Source of the DNA: Nonomuraea rhodomycinica
Lineage (GTDB): Bacteria > Actinomycetota > Actinomycetes > Streptosporangiales > Streptosporangiaceae
Reading direction: 5' to 3'
Length of the DNA: 64,000 bases
Assembly: GCF_013363995.1 (NCBI RefSeq)
Contig: NZ_JABWGO010000002.1
Location: 186,001-250,000, forward strand
Made by a program: the position numbers and the translations under genes. Under the pieces are notes generated by a model. It saw only the letters and a list, made by a program, of their open reading frames with translations, had not been told where the DNA came from and searched no databases. Shown here one piece after another: positions 56,443 through 64,000 of this stretch. How positions within the stretch are numbered: position 1 is the stretch's first letter; each line of letters opens with the position of its first letter.

Positions 56443-57354
56443 ATGCGGGTGTTCGTGGCCGGCGGGGCCGGGGTGTTGGGGCGGCGGCTGGTGCCGCGGC
56501 TCGTGGAGCGCGGCCACGAGGTGACGGCGACCACGACGAGCACGGCCAAGCTGGGCCTGCTGGAGCAGTGGGGCGCCGAGGCGGTCGTGATGGACGGGCT
56601 GGACGCGCGCTCGGTCGGTGAGGCCGTGGCCCACGCCCGGCCGGATGTGATCGTGCACCAGATGACGGCTATTTCCGGCAAGCCTGATATCAAGCACTTC
56701 GACCGCTGGTTCGCCGTCACCAACCGGCTGCGCACCGAGGGGACGGACCACCTGCTGGCCGCCGCCGAGGCGACCGGGGTGTCGCACGTCGTCGCGCAGA
56801 GCTACGCCTCGTGGAACGGCATCCGCAAGGGCGGATGGGTCAAGACCGAGGAGGACCCGCTGGACCCGACCAGCACCGGCCAGGGCGCTCAGGCGATCCG
56901 GCACCTGGAGGACGTGGTGGTCAAGGCCGGCGGCGCGGTCCTGCGCTACGGCGCGTTCTACGGCCCGGGCGCCACCGACGACCAGGTCGAGCTGGTGCGC
57001 AAGCGCCAGTACCCGGTGATCGGCGACGGCGGCGGCCACAGCTCCTGGGTCCACCTGGACGACGCGGCGGACGCCACCGTGCTCGCCGTGGAGCTGCGGG
57101 CCAGGGGCGTGTTCAACATCGTGGACGACGACCCGGCCCCGGCGCGCGAGTGGCTGCCCCACCTGGCGGCGTGCGCCGGGGCGAAGCCGCCCATGCGCAT
57201 TCCCGTCTGGCTGGCCCGGCCGCTGGCGGGCGGGGCGGCGGTCGCGATGATGACCGAGGGGCGCGCGTTCTCCAACGCCAAGGCCAAGCGGGAGCTCGGC
57301 TGGGAGCCGCGCCACCCGTCGTGGCGGCAGGGGTTCGAGGAGGAGCTGGCATGA
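56443..57354 (+). CDS. NAD-dependent epimerase/dehydratase-family protein
   Basis: 303 residues. Extended SDR fold with GGAGVLGRRLV (NAD(P)-binding) and the later motifs DVIVHQMTAISG, AVTNRLRTEGTDHLLAAAEATGVSHVV, and QSYASWNG; the usual YxxxK is not obvious, so a classical epimerase activity is doubtful. A GGAAGG site favours ATG 56443 over ATG 56437. It is the first gene of an ECF41 operon and probably a target of the sigma factor. Substrate unknown. Confidence 0.85.
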   Translation: MRVFVAGGAGVLGRRLVPRLVERGHEVTATTTSTAKLGLLEQWGAEAVVMDGLDARSVGEAVAHARPDVIVHQMTAISGKPDIKHFDRWFAVTNRLRTEGTDHLLAAAEATGVSHVVAQSYASWNGIRKGGWVKTEEDPLDPTSTGQGAQAIRHLEDVVVKAGGAVLRYGAFYGPGATDDQVELVRKRQYPVIGDGGGHSSWVHLDDAADATVLAVELRARGVFNIVDDDPAPAREWLPHLAACAGAKPPMRIPVWLARPLAGGAAVAMMTEGRAFSNAKAKRELGWEPRHPSWRQGFEEELA

Positions 57355-58274
57355 GCAGGGCGCAGGAGTTCCAGGAGCTGCGGCCGCTGCTGTTCTCGAT
57401 CGCCTACCGGCTTCTCGGCAGCGTGAGCGAGGCCGAGGACGCGGTGCAGGAGACCTGGCTGCGGTACGCCTCCTCCCCGACCCGGCCCGCCTCGGTCAAG
57501 GCGTACCTGTCGGCCACGGTGTCGCGGATCGCGATCGACGTGCTGCGCTCGGCGCGCGTGCGGCGGGAGGAGTACGCCGGGCAGTGGTTCCCCGAGCCGC
57601 TGCTGGCCGACCCGTACGAGGACCCGGAGCGGTCGGCGGAGCTGGCCGACTCGGTGTCGATGGCGGCCCTGCTGCTGCTGGAGCGGCTCAGCCCGCTGGA
57701 GCGGGCGGTCTTCGTGCTGCGGGAGGTGTTCGGGTTCGGCTTCGCCGAGGTCGCCTCGGCGGTGGGCCGCTCGGAGGCGGCGTGCCGCCAGCTCGCGGTG
57801 CGGGCACGCCGCCACATGGACGCCGGACGCGCCCGGTTCGAGGCGGATCGCCGGGAGCGGGAGGAACTCGCCGGACGGTTCTTCGACGCCTTCCGGGAGG
57901 GGGACGTCGCCGGGCTGCGGGAGCTGCTCGCCGCCGACGTGCGGATGGTCGGCGACAGCGGTGGCAAGGCCCCGCTGTGGGGCAAGGGCGTCTTCGGCGC
58001 CGACAACGTGGCCCGGACGCTGGCCTCGATCATCGCGCCGTTCCTGCGGATCGGCGGCACGGTGGAGCCGCACGAGATGAACGGCCAGCCGGGCGCGATC
58101 TTCCGCGACCGGGACGGCAGGATCGTCAACACCCTGCTGCTCGACGTCCTGGACGGGCAGGTCCAGACGATCCGCGCGGTGATCAACCCGGACAAGCTGC
58201 GGCACCTGGGGCCGGTGGCGGACGCCTGGGCGGTCGTCCGCGAGGCCAACCAGGCCCGCCGGCCCACGACCTGA
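57351..58274 (+). CDS. ECF41-family RNA polymerase sigma factor
   Basis: 307 residues. Region 2 (LLFSIAYRLLGSVSEAEDAVQETWLRY) and region 4 (LERLSPLERAVFVLREVFGFGFAEVASAVGRSEAACRQLAVRARRHM) are followed by the ECF41 C-terminal SnoaL-like domain. Its diagnostic motifs are WFPEP (linker), DSGGK (DGGGK in the consensus) and NPDKL. In studied ECF41 factors this domain both supports and restrains activity in place of an anti-sigma factor. ATGA overlap with the epimerase gene. It probably directs its own operon from the promoter at 56372. Confidence 0.93.
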   Translation: MSRAQEFQELRPLLFSIAYRLLGSVSEAEDAVQETWLRYASSPTRPASVKAYLSATVSRIAIDVLRSARVRREEYAGQWFPEPLLADPYEDPERSAELADSVSMAALLLLERLSPLERAVFVLREVFGFGFAEVASAVGRSEAACRQLAVRARRHMDAGRARFEADRREREELAGRFFDAFREGDVAGLRELLAADVRMVGDSGGKAPLWGKGVFGADNVARTLASIIAPFLRIGGTVEPHEMNGQPGAIFRDRDGRIVNTLLLDVLDGQVQTIRAVINPDKLRHLGPVADAWAVVREANQARRPTT

Positions 58275-58296
58275 CGGACGACAGGAGATCCTCACC

Positions 58297-59136
58297 ATGA
58301 TTCTCGTGACCGGCGCCACCGGGAACGTCGGCGCCGAGGTCGTCGGCCGGCTGCTCGACGCGGGCGAGAGGGTGCGCGTCATCAGCCGCGACCCCGCCGC
58401 CCATTCCTTCCCCGGCGGCGTCGAGGTGCTGCCCGGCGACCTGACCCGGCCGGAGACGCTGACGAAGGCGCTGTCCGGCGTCGAGCGGGCGTTCCTGTTC
58501 CCGGTCCTCACCGGGGTCGGCGGGTTCCTCGACGCGGCACGGGACGCCGGCCTGCGGCACGTCGTGCTGCTGTCGTCGCAGACCGTCACGTTCGCCACGC
58601 CGGGGTGGGTCGGGGAGCGGCACCTGCGGCTGGAACGGGACGTCGAGGCGTCCGGGCTGCCGTGGACGTTCGTGCGCCCCGGCGCGTTCATGACCAACGA
58701 CCTCGCCTGGGCGCCCCAGATCCGCGGCGACGGGGTCGTCCGCGGAGTGCACGGCGCGTCCGCCCTGGCGCCCGTCGATCCGCGCGACATCGCCGCGGTC
58801 GCCGTACGCGCCCTTCTCGACCGGCGTACCGGTGAGGCGTTCCTGCTGACCGGACCCGAGGCGCTGACCCAGGTCGAACGGGTGCGGATCATCGCGGAGA
58901 CGATCGGCCGGCCGCTGCGGTTCGAGGAGCAGCCGCCGGAGGAGTTCCGGGAGCGGATGCTGCGCCACGGGACGCCCGCACCGGTGATCGACGAGCTCAT
59001 CGACGGGTTCGCCGCGAGAATCGGCGCGCCGGAGGAGGTGGTGCCGACGGTCGAGGAGGTCACCGGGCGGCCGGCGTTCACCTACGCCCAGTGGGTGGCC
59101 CACCGCGCGGCGGCGTTCGGCGCGACACCGGCCTGA
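58297..59136 (+). CDS. NmrA-like NAD(P)-binding protein
   Basis: 279 residues. Atypical SDR of the NmrA/HSCARG group: MILVTGATGNVGAEVVGRLLDAGERVRVISRD, with VEVLPGDLTRPETL and LLSSQTV, PWTFVRPGAFMTND, and no YxxxK pair. Such proteins sense or use NADPH, often as quinone or flavin-linked reductases. GACAGGAG lies 9 bp before the ATG, 22 bp after the sigma gene, so it is the third gene of the ECF41 operon. Confidence 0.88.
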   Translation: MILVTGATGNVGAEVVGRLLDAGERVRVISRDPAAHSFPGGVEVLPGDLTRPETLTKALSGVERAFLFPVLTGVGGFLDAARDAGLRHVVLLSSQTVTFATPGWVGERHLRLERDVEASGLPWTFVRPGAFMTNDLAWAPQIRGDGVVRGVHGASALAPVDPRDIAAVAVRALLDRRTGEAFLLTGPEALTQVERVRIIAETIGRPLRFEEQPPEEFRERMLRHGTPAPVIDELIDGFAARIGAPEEVVPTVEEVTGRPAFTYAQWVAHRAAAFGATPA

Positions 59137-59289
59137 CGCCGCCCGCCCCGGCCGCCCCGGCCGCGCCTCGGAGAGCGCGTCCGGGGCCTCCGGTGGGCGG
59201 GACATCCGGTCGGGCGTGACGGCCGCCCCCGAGTGACGGCCCCCGGCGGATTCAGGGACGTCGGGCCGCCCGGCGCGAACCCAGTGGTG

Positions 59290-60942
59290 TCAGTGCAGGT
59301 CGAGGGCCTTCGTCAGGTCGGCCCTGAGGGCGTCGAGGGCGCGGGCGGCCTCGGCGCGGGCCGCCGGCACGTCGTCCGTGACCGGGACCACCACCTCCAG
59401 GTAGCACTTGAGCTTGGGCTCCGTGCCCGAGGGCCGGACCACGACGCGGGCGCCGCCCGACAGCGTGTAGCGCAGGCCGTCGGTCGGCGGCAGGCCGCCG
59501 TCGCCGCGGCTCAGGTCGTCGGCCCGTTCCACCGTGCGGCCGCCCAGCCCGGCCGGGGGAGTCGCCCGCAGGCGGGCCATGGCGTCCGCGATCAGCGACA
59601 GGTCCTCGACCCGGACCGAGAGCTGCGAGGTGGCGTGCAGGCCGTAACGGCGCGCCTGGTCGTCCAGCAGGTCGAGCAGCGTGCGGCCGTCGCGCTTGGC
59701 GGCGGCGGCGATGGCCGCGACCGTGAGGGCGGCGCCGATGCCGTCCTTGTCGCGCACCGGCAGCCCGGCGTCGGACCCGACGCTGTAGCCGATGGCCTCC
59801 TCGTAGCCGAACACCAGGCCCGGACCCGCCTTGATGATCCACTTGAACCCGGTCAGCGTCTCGCCGTAGCGGACGCCGTGGGCGCGGGCGATCTTGCCGA
59901 GCAGGGTGGAGGAGACGATCGTGGTGGCCACCATGCGGTCGCCCGTGGTGTGGGTGATCACGTGCTCGGCGAGCAGCCCGCCCACCTCGTCGCCCGTCAG
60001 CATGCGCACCTGCCCGCCGGGCAGCGGCACGCCCACCGCGCACCGGTCGGCGTCGGGGTCGTTGGCCAGCACGAGGTCGGCCCCCGTGCGGGCGGCCAGC
60101 GCGGCGGCGAGGTCCATGGCCCCGGGTTCCTCGGGGTTGGGGAAGGCCACCGTCGGGAAGGCGGGGTCGGGGTCGCGCTGCTCCTCGACCCCCATCGGGC
60201 TCGGGAAGCCCGCCCGCAGGAACGCGTCGGTCAGCGTGGCGCCGCCGACGCCGTGCAGCGGCGTGTACGCCACTCGCAGGTCGCGGGCGTCGCCCAGCGG
60301 CAGCGTGGTGACGGCGTCGATGTAGTCGTCGACGAGGTCCTCGCTCAGCTCGGTCAGCGTGCCGGGAGCGCCGAGCGGCAGCTCGTCGACGCGGCCCACG
60401 GCGTCGATCGCGGCCGAGATGCGGCCGTCGATCGGGGGCGTGATCTGGGAGCCGTCGCCCCAGTAGACCTTGTAGCCGTTGTCGCGGGGCGGGTTGTGGC
60501 TGGCCGTGACCATGACGCCGGCGTCGGCCTCCAGGTGGAGCACGGCGAACGCGAGCACCGGCGTGGGCAGCGGGCACGGCAGGATCGAGGCGTGCAGCCC
60601 GGCGCCGGTCAGCACGGCGGCCGTGTCGCGGGCGAACACGTCGGAGTTGCGCCGGGCGTCGTAGCCGATGACCACGTGCCTGCCGGGGCCGAGCACCGCG
60701 GCCAGGCCGGCGGCGGCGCGCATGACGGTGACCCGGTTCATGCGGTTGGGTCCGGCGCCCAGCTCGCCGCGCAGCCCGGCCGTGCCGAACTCCAGCCGGC
60801 TCCCGAACCGGTCGAGCAGCGCCTCGGTGTCGCCCGCGTCGAGGATCGCCGTGAGCTCGGCCCGGGTCTCCGGGTCGGGGTCCTGGGCCAGCCAGGCGCG
60901 GGCGGCCTCGACCAGGTCCGTGGCGGACGTGTCGCCGGTCAT
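59290..60942 (-). CDS. Phospho-sugar mutase (phosphoglucomutase/phosphomannomutase family), possible phosphopentomutase
   Basis: 550 residues. The alpha-D-phosphohexomutase motifs are complete: TASHNPP with the phosphoserine, DPDADR metal loop, GYEEAIGY sugar-binding loop and RPSGTEPKLK phosphate site; FGTAGLRG begins the fold. The family moves phosphate between C1 and C6 of hexoses or C1 and C5 of pentoses. Coupling by ATGA to a purine nucleoside phosphorylase, which releases ribose-1-phosphate, suggests a phosphopentomutase role (inference; mycobacteria show a similar deoD-pmmB pairing from memory). It is the last gene of the operon. Confidence 0.92.
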   Translation of the reverse strand: MTGDTSATDLVEAARAWLAQDPDPETRAELTAILDAGDTEALLDRFGSRLEFGTAGLRGELGAGPNRMNRVTVMRAAAGLAAVLGPGRHVVIGYDARRNSDVFARDTAAVLTGAGLHASILPCPLPTPVLAFAVLHLEADAGVMVTASHNPPRDNGYKVYWGDGSQITPPIDGRISAAIDAVGRVDELPLGAPGTLTELSEDLVDDYIDAVTTLPLGDARDLRVAYTPLHGVGGATLTDAFLRAGFPSPMGVEEQRDPDPAFPTVAFPNPEEPGAMDLAAALAARTGADLVLANDPDADRCAVGVPLPGGQVRMLTGDEVGGLLAEHVITHTTGDRMVATTIVSSTLLGKIARAHGVRYGETLTGFKWIIKAGPGLVFGYEEAIGYSVGSDAGLPVRDKDGIGAALTVAAIAAAAKRDGRTLLDLLDDQARRYGLHATSQLSVRVEDLSLIADAMARLRATPPAGLGGRTVERADDLSRGDGGLPPTDGLRYTLSGGARVVVRPSGTEPKLKCYLEVVVPVTDDVPAARAEAARALDALRADLTKALDLH

Positions 60943-61742
60943 ACGCGCTCGATGACCTTGGCCAGGAGGATGCCCATGCGGGCGGCCGTGGCGCGGCCGA
61001 CCTCCAGGACCTCGGTGTGGTCGAGCGGCTGGTCCGACAGGCCCGCCCCGGGGTTGGTGACCAGCGAGACGCCGAGCACCTCCAGCCCGGCCTCGCGGGC
61101 GGCGACGGCCTCCAGCACCGTGGACATGCCGATGAGGTCGCCGCCGAGCGTGCGCAGCATGCGGATCTCGGCCGGCGTCTCGTAGGTGGGCCCGCGGAAG
61201 GCGACGTAGACGCCCTCCGCGATAGAGGGGTCGACCTCGTGGACGAGCGCCCGCAGCCGCTTGGAGTAGACCTCGGACAGGTCGATGAACGTGGTGCCGG
61301 TGATCGGGTTGGCGCCGGTCATGTTGATGTGGTCGCTGATCAGCACCGGGTCGCCGACCCGCTGCGTCTCGGGGCGCAGGCCGCCGGCGGCGTTGGTCAG
61401 GACGAGCGTGCGGACCCCGGCGGCGGCGACGGTGCGCACGCCGTGGACCACCGCGTCGACGCCCCGGCCCTCGTAGAGGTGGCTGCGGCCGAGCAGGACG
61501 AGCGCGTGCCGGCCGCCGCCGGTGCGGACGACGCGGAGCTTGCCGCCGTGCCCGGCGACGGCGGGGGCCGCGAAGCCGGGAAGGTCGGTGAGCGGGATCT
61601 CGGTCACGACCTCCCCGAGCGCGTCAGCGGCCGGGACCCAGCCGGAGCCCATCACGAGGGCGACGTCGAAGGTGTCGAGGCCGGTCGCGGCCTTCAGCGC
61701 CGCGGCGGCCTCACCGGCCAGTTTGTACGGGTCGTTGGTCAC
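60939..61742 (-). CDS. Purine nucleoside phosphorylase (trimeric type)
   Basis: 267 residues. Motifs of the trimeric PNP class: VMGSGW (phosphate), GHGGKLRVV, LGRSHLYEG, LTNAAGGL, the purine-site region AFRGPTYETPAEIRML and GMSTVLEAVAAREAGL. It cleaves inosine and guanosine with phosphate to base and ribose-1-phosphate. The start is GTG one base after the upstream peptidase stop; no good ribosome-binding site, so coupling is likely. The ATGA overlap joins it to the mutase. Confidence 0.94.
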   Translation of the reverse strand: MTNDPYKLAGEAAAALKAATGLDTFDVALVMGSGWVPAADALGEVVTEIPLTDLPGFAAPAVAGHGGKLRVVRTGGGRHALVLLGRSHLYEGRGVDAVVHGVRTVAAAGVRTLVLTNAAGGLRPETQRVGDPVLISDHINMTGANPITGTTFIDLSEVYSKRLRALVHEVDPSIAEGVYVAFRGPTYETPAEIRMLRTLGGDLIGMSTVLEAVAAREAGLEVLGVSLVTNPGAGLSDQPLDHTEVLEVGRATAARMGILLAKVIERV

Positions 61743-61743
61743 C

Positions 61744-63072
61744 TCAGTAGTTTAGGAGGAGCCTGTCGAGCACCCGCACGCCGAACTGGAGCGCCTCGAC
61801 CGGCACCCGCTCGTCCACGCCGTGGAACATCGACGCGAAGTCCATGTCCCCGGGCAGCCGCAGCGGCACGAAGCCGAAGCCGCGCACGCCGAGGTCGGCG
61901 AAGAAGGTCTTGTTGTCGGTGCCGCCCGACATGCAGTACGGGACCGCCCGCGCCGTCGGGTCCTCCGCCTTGAGCGCGGCGATCATCGACTCGACCAGGG
62001 CGCCGTCGAACGAGGTCTCCAGCGCGATGTCGTGGTGGACGAACTCGCGGCGCACGTTCGGCCCGAGCAGCTCGTCCACGGTCTTGAAGAACTCGTCCTC
62101 GTGCCCGGGCAGGAACCGGCCGTCCACGACGGCGCTCGCCCGGCCGGGGATCACGTTGGACTTGTAGCCGGCGTCGAGCTGGGTGGGGTTGGTGGTGTGG
62201 CTCAGGGTGGCGCCGACGAACCGGACCAGCGGCCCGATCTTGTCCAGGACCGGCGCCGGGTCGTTCTCGTCGAAGGGGATGCCGAACGCGGCGGCGACCT
62301 CGGTGAGGAACGTGCGGACCGTCGGCGTGAGGGTGATGGGCCACTCGTGGGCGCCGATCCGGGCGACGGCCTTGGCGATCTCGGTGACGGCGTTGTCGGA
62401 GTTGAGCATGGAGCCGTGCCCGGCGGTGCCGTCGGCGATGAGGCGCATCCAGGCCAGGCCCTTCTGCGCGGTCTCGATGAGGTAGAGCCGCAGCGACGGG
62501 TCCACCTCCAGGGAGTAGCCGCCGACCTCGCTGATCGACTCGGTGACGCCCTCGAACAGCTCGGGGTGGTGCTTGGTCAGGTGCTTGGCCCCGTACACGC
62601 CGCCCGCCTCCTCGTCGGCGACCCAGGCGAAGACGAGGTCACGGCGCGGCCGGCGGCCGTCGCGGGTGAGCTGGCGCAGGACGGCGAGCATCATCGCGTC
62701 CATGTCCTTCATGTCGACGGCGCCGCGGCCCCAGATGTAGCCGTCGCGGATCTCGCCGGCGAAGGGGTCCACGGACCAGTCGGCCGCGTTGGCGGGCACC
62801 ACGTCGAGGTGGCCGTGGACGAGCAGCGCCGGCAGCGACGGGTCGGTGCCCTCCACGCGGGTGACCACGTTGCCGCGGCCGGGCGCGCTCTCGATGTAGG
62901 TGGCCTCGATGCCGACCTCGGCGAGCCGGGCCATGACGACCTCGGCGGCCGCGCGCTCGCCCGGACCGCTGCCGTCGCCGTAGTTGCTGCTGTCGACGCT
63001 GATCAGCTCGGTGCAGAGCTCGGCGACCTCGTTCTCGGCGGGGGTCGTGGCAGGGGTCTCGGCGGAAGTCAT
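61744..63072 (-). CDS. M20-family metallopeptidase (ArgE/DapE/ACY1-like)
   Basis: 442 residues. Metal ligands sit in LLVHGHLDVVPA (His, with catalytic Asp two residues on), WGRGAVDMKD (bridging Asp) and ADEEAGGVYG (general-base Glu plus ligand Glu); a late His occurs in SMFHGVDERV. The lid domain carries TAGHGSMLNSDNAV. It hydrolyses an N-acyl amino acid or dipeptide. It lies between an Lrp regulator (ATGA overlap) and PNP, so it may be an amino-acid-controlled peptidase in a mixed operon. Confidence 0.92.
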   Translation of the reverse strand: MTSAETPATTPAENEVAELCTELISVDSSNYGDGSGPGERAAAEVVMARLAEVGIEATYIESAPGRGNVVTRVEGTDPSLPALLVHGHLDVVPANAADWSVDPFAGEIRDGYIWGRGAVDMKDMDAMMLAVLRQLTRDGRRPRRDLVFAWVADEEAGGVYGAKHLTKHHPELFEGVTESISEVGGYSLEVDPSLRLYLIETAQKGLAWMRLIADGTAGHGSMLNSDNAVTEIAKAVARIGAHEWPITLTPTVRTFLTEVAAAFGIPFDENDPAPVLDKIGPLVRFVGATLSHTTNPTQLDAGYKSNVIPGRASAVVDGRFLPGHEDEFFKTVDELLGPNVRREFVHHDIALETSFDGALVESMIAALKAEDPTARAVPYCMSGGTDNKTFFADLGVRGFGFVPLRLPGDMDFASMFHGVDERVPVEALQFGVRVLDRLLLNY

Positions 63073-64000
63073 GGTGTCCTTTCCAGGGTGAGAAGGCCGG
63101 ACTTGCGGAGATGGCCGCGCTTGTAGGCGCGGGTGATCAGGGTGACGTCGGTGCCGGTGACCTCGTGCAGGTCGCCGACGACCTCGGTGAGCAGGCGGTA
63201 CAGGGCGGCCTCGTGGGCCACCGCGACCTGCACGATGAGGGAGTGGGTGCCCGCCGTGGCGGCGCAGTAACGCACGTGGGGATGGGCGGCCAGGGTGCGG
63301 CCGACCGTGTCGAGCCCGTCCGGGCGCACCTTGAGCCAGAGCTGGGCCTCCACCTCCAGGCCGAGCAGGGCGGGCTCGACCTCGGCCCGCAGCAGCAGCA
63401 CCCGGCGTTCGAGGAGCGAGGTGACGCGCCGCCGGGCGGTGGGCACGGAGACGTCGAGCCGCTCGGCGATGGCGGTGAAGGCGATGCGGCCGTCGGCGAC
63501 GAGCAGTTCGGCGATCTCCTGCTCCAGCGGCGACATGCCGTCCTCGTCGGGCAGCGGGCCGGCGGCCTCGGCCGGGCGCAGCTCCGCCACCTCCTGCTCG
63601 GTCAGGTACGGCGCGTGCCATTCGGCCACGGTCCGGAACGTGTGCAGCACGACCTGGGTCTGTGTCTGCAGGACCCCGTCGATCGCGGGCACCTGCGCGG
63701 TGATGATGTCGTGCAGCGCCTCGCGCGAGGGGGACACCAGCTCGCAGCCGATGTCGGCGACGCCGGTCAGGGCGTAGACCGAGCGGGTGTCGGGCCGGTC
63801 GGACAGGGCCTTGGCGACCGCGGCGGCGGTGCCGGGCCGGACCTGGACGTGCAGGTGGACGGGGCGTCCGTGACCGGAGCGGAGGTCGTCGTAGATCGCG
63901 GTGACGCGCACCGCCCCCTCGGCGACCAGGCGCTGCAACCGGCGGGCGACCGTGCGCTCGTGTTCGCCGACCGCCCTTCCGATCTCACCCCACGCCGCGC
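63069..64000 (-). CDS. Lrp/AsnC-family regulator with two modules, cut at the window edge
   Basis: At least 310 residues; the 5' end lies beyond 64000. The frame continues to the edge with AAWGEIGRAVGEHERTVARRL, the recognition part of an AsnC-type HTH. Then come a first RAM-like sensor domain (VHLHVQVRPGTAAAVAKAL; VYALTGVADIGCELV), a second HTH (MSPLEQEIAELLVADGRIAFTAIAERLDVSVPTARRRVTSL) and a second RAM domain (VEAQLWLKVRPDGLDTVGRTL; YCAATAGTHSLIVQVAV). Two fused Lrp units are a known actinobacterial form. It probably senses an amino acid and controls the coupled peptidase-PNP-mutase genes. Confidence 0.9.
   Translation of the reverse strand, partial: AAWGEIGRAVGEHERTVARRLQRLVAEGAVRVTAIYDDLRSGHGRPVHLHVQVRPGTAAAVAKALSDRPDTRSVYALTGVADIGCELVSPSREALHDIITAQVPAIDGVLQTQTQVVLHTFRTVAEWHAPYLTEQEVAELRPAEAAGPLPDEDGMSPLEQEIAELLVADGRIAFTAIAERLDVSVPTARRRVTSLLERRVLLLRAEVEPALLGLEVEAQLWLKVRPDGLDTVGRTLAAHPHVRYCAATAGTHSLIVQVAVAHEAALYRLLTEVVGDLHEVTGTDVTLITRAYKRGHLRKSGLLTLERTP

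Noticed and set aside
59137-59289. GC-rich 153-bp gap considered as holding a strong terminator between the NmrA-like and mutase genes
   Set aside because: CCGGCCGCCCCGGCC-type runs give many weak pairings but no dominant long hairpin.

Overview
The window is a gene-dense stretch of a very GC-rich chromosome (GTG and TTG starts, 1-4 bp gene overlaps, short or absent leaders). This fits a filamentous actinomycete; I infer Streptosporangiales (Nonomuraea-like) from overall protein style, without a search. Most of it looks like conserved backbone. From memory, the order mdh ... trpS ... D-Ala-D-Ala carboxypeptidase/SCO4848-type protein/YihY ... bmp-ABC-cdd-deoA ... add ... PNP/phosphomutase resembles the Streptomyces core. 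I saw no tRNA, rRNA, CRISPR array, transposase or prophage gene.

Layout. 0-11 kb: AraC regulator and divergent MFS exporter, CynX-type MFS, a ThDP decarboxylase with an in-frame hexapeptide repeat insert, a methyltransferase, dnaE, a LysR/4-OT tautomerase pair with a clear LysR box, and a hotdog thioesterase. 11-16.4 kb: a peptidoglycan-recycling locus (RpiR-nagZ, divergent from a Tat-exported GHL10 glycosidase-anmK) around an AT-rich dyad. 16.4-28.1 kb: FHA-HTH regulator, citrate synthase-DUF3017, NADP-isocitrate dehydrogenase, a polysaccharide-deacetylase lipoprotein, three unassigned membrane-anchored extracytoplasmic proteins, a receptor-type Ser/Thr kinase fused to an amino-acid-type solute-binding domain, and malate dehydrogenase. 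The kinase next to TCA genes is the most provocative context here. 28-41.6 kb: galE, CNNM/CorC protein, trpS, MarR/amidohydrolase pair, YihY, carboxypeptidase, SCO4848-like protein, an orphan PGM1-type ATP-grasp peptide ligase with a 515-bp regulatory-looking upstream region, an M20 hydrolase and a secreted S15 peptidase.

41.8-53.8 kb: a nucleoside uptake and salvage operon (BMP lipoprotein, ATPase, two permeases, cytidine deaminase, thymidine phosphorylase), a MarR/MFS drug-efflux pair with tandem operators, an AMIN-like lipoprotein, a cupin, adenosine deaminase and a PH-domain-like membrane protein. 53.8-59.1 kb holds two regulatory modules: MerR/SigG-type sigma/GyrI-like with a 19-bp-spacer MerR promoter, and an ECF41 operon (epimerase, sigma factor, NmrA-like protein) behind a matching TGTCACA-N16-CGTC promoter. 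59.3 kb to the end, on the minus strand, is a coupled operon Lrp (cut by the window edge)-M20 peptidase-purine nucleoside phosphorylase-phosphosugar mutase, which completes nucleoside salvage.

Functional reading: nucleosides enter through the BMP-type ABC system and are deaminated and phosphorolysed; the sugar phosphates are probably isomerised by the mutase beside PNP. Recovered cell-wall sugars are cleaved by NagZ and phosphorylated by AnmK. All functions are read from motifs and family knowledge; no database search was run.
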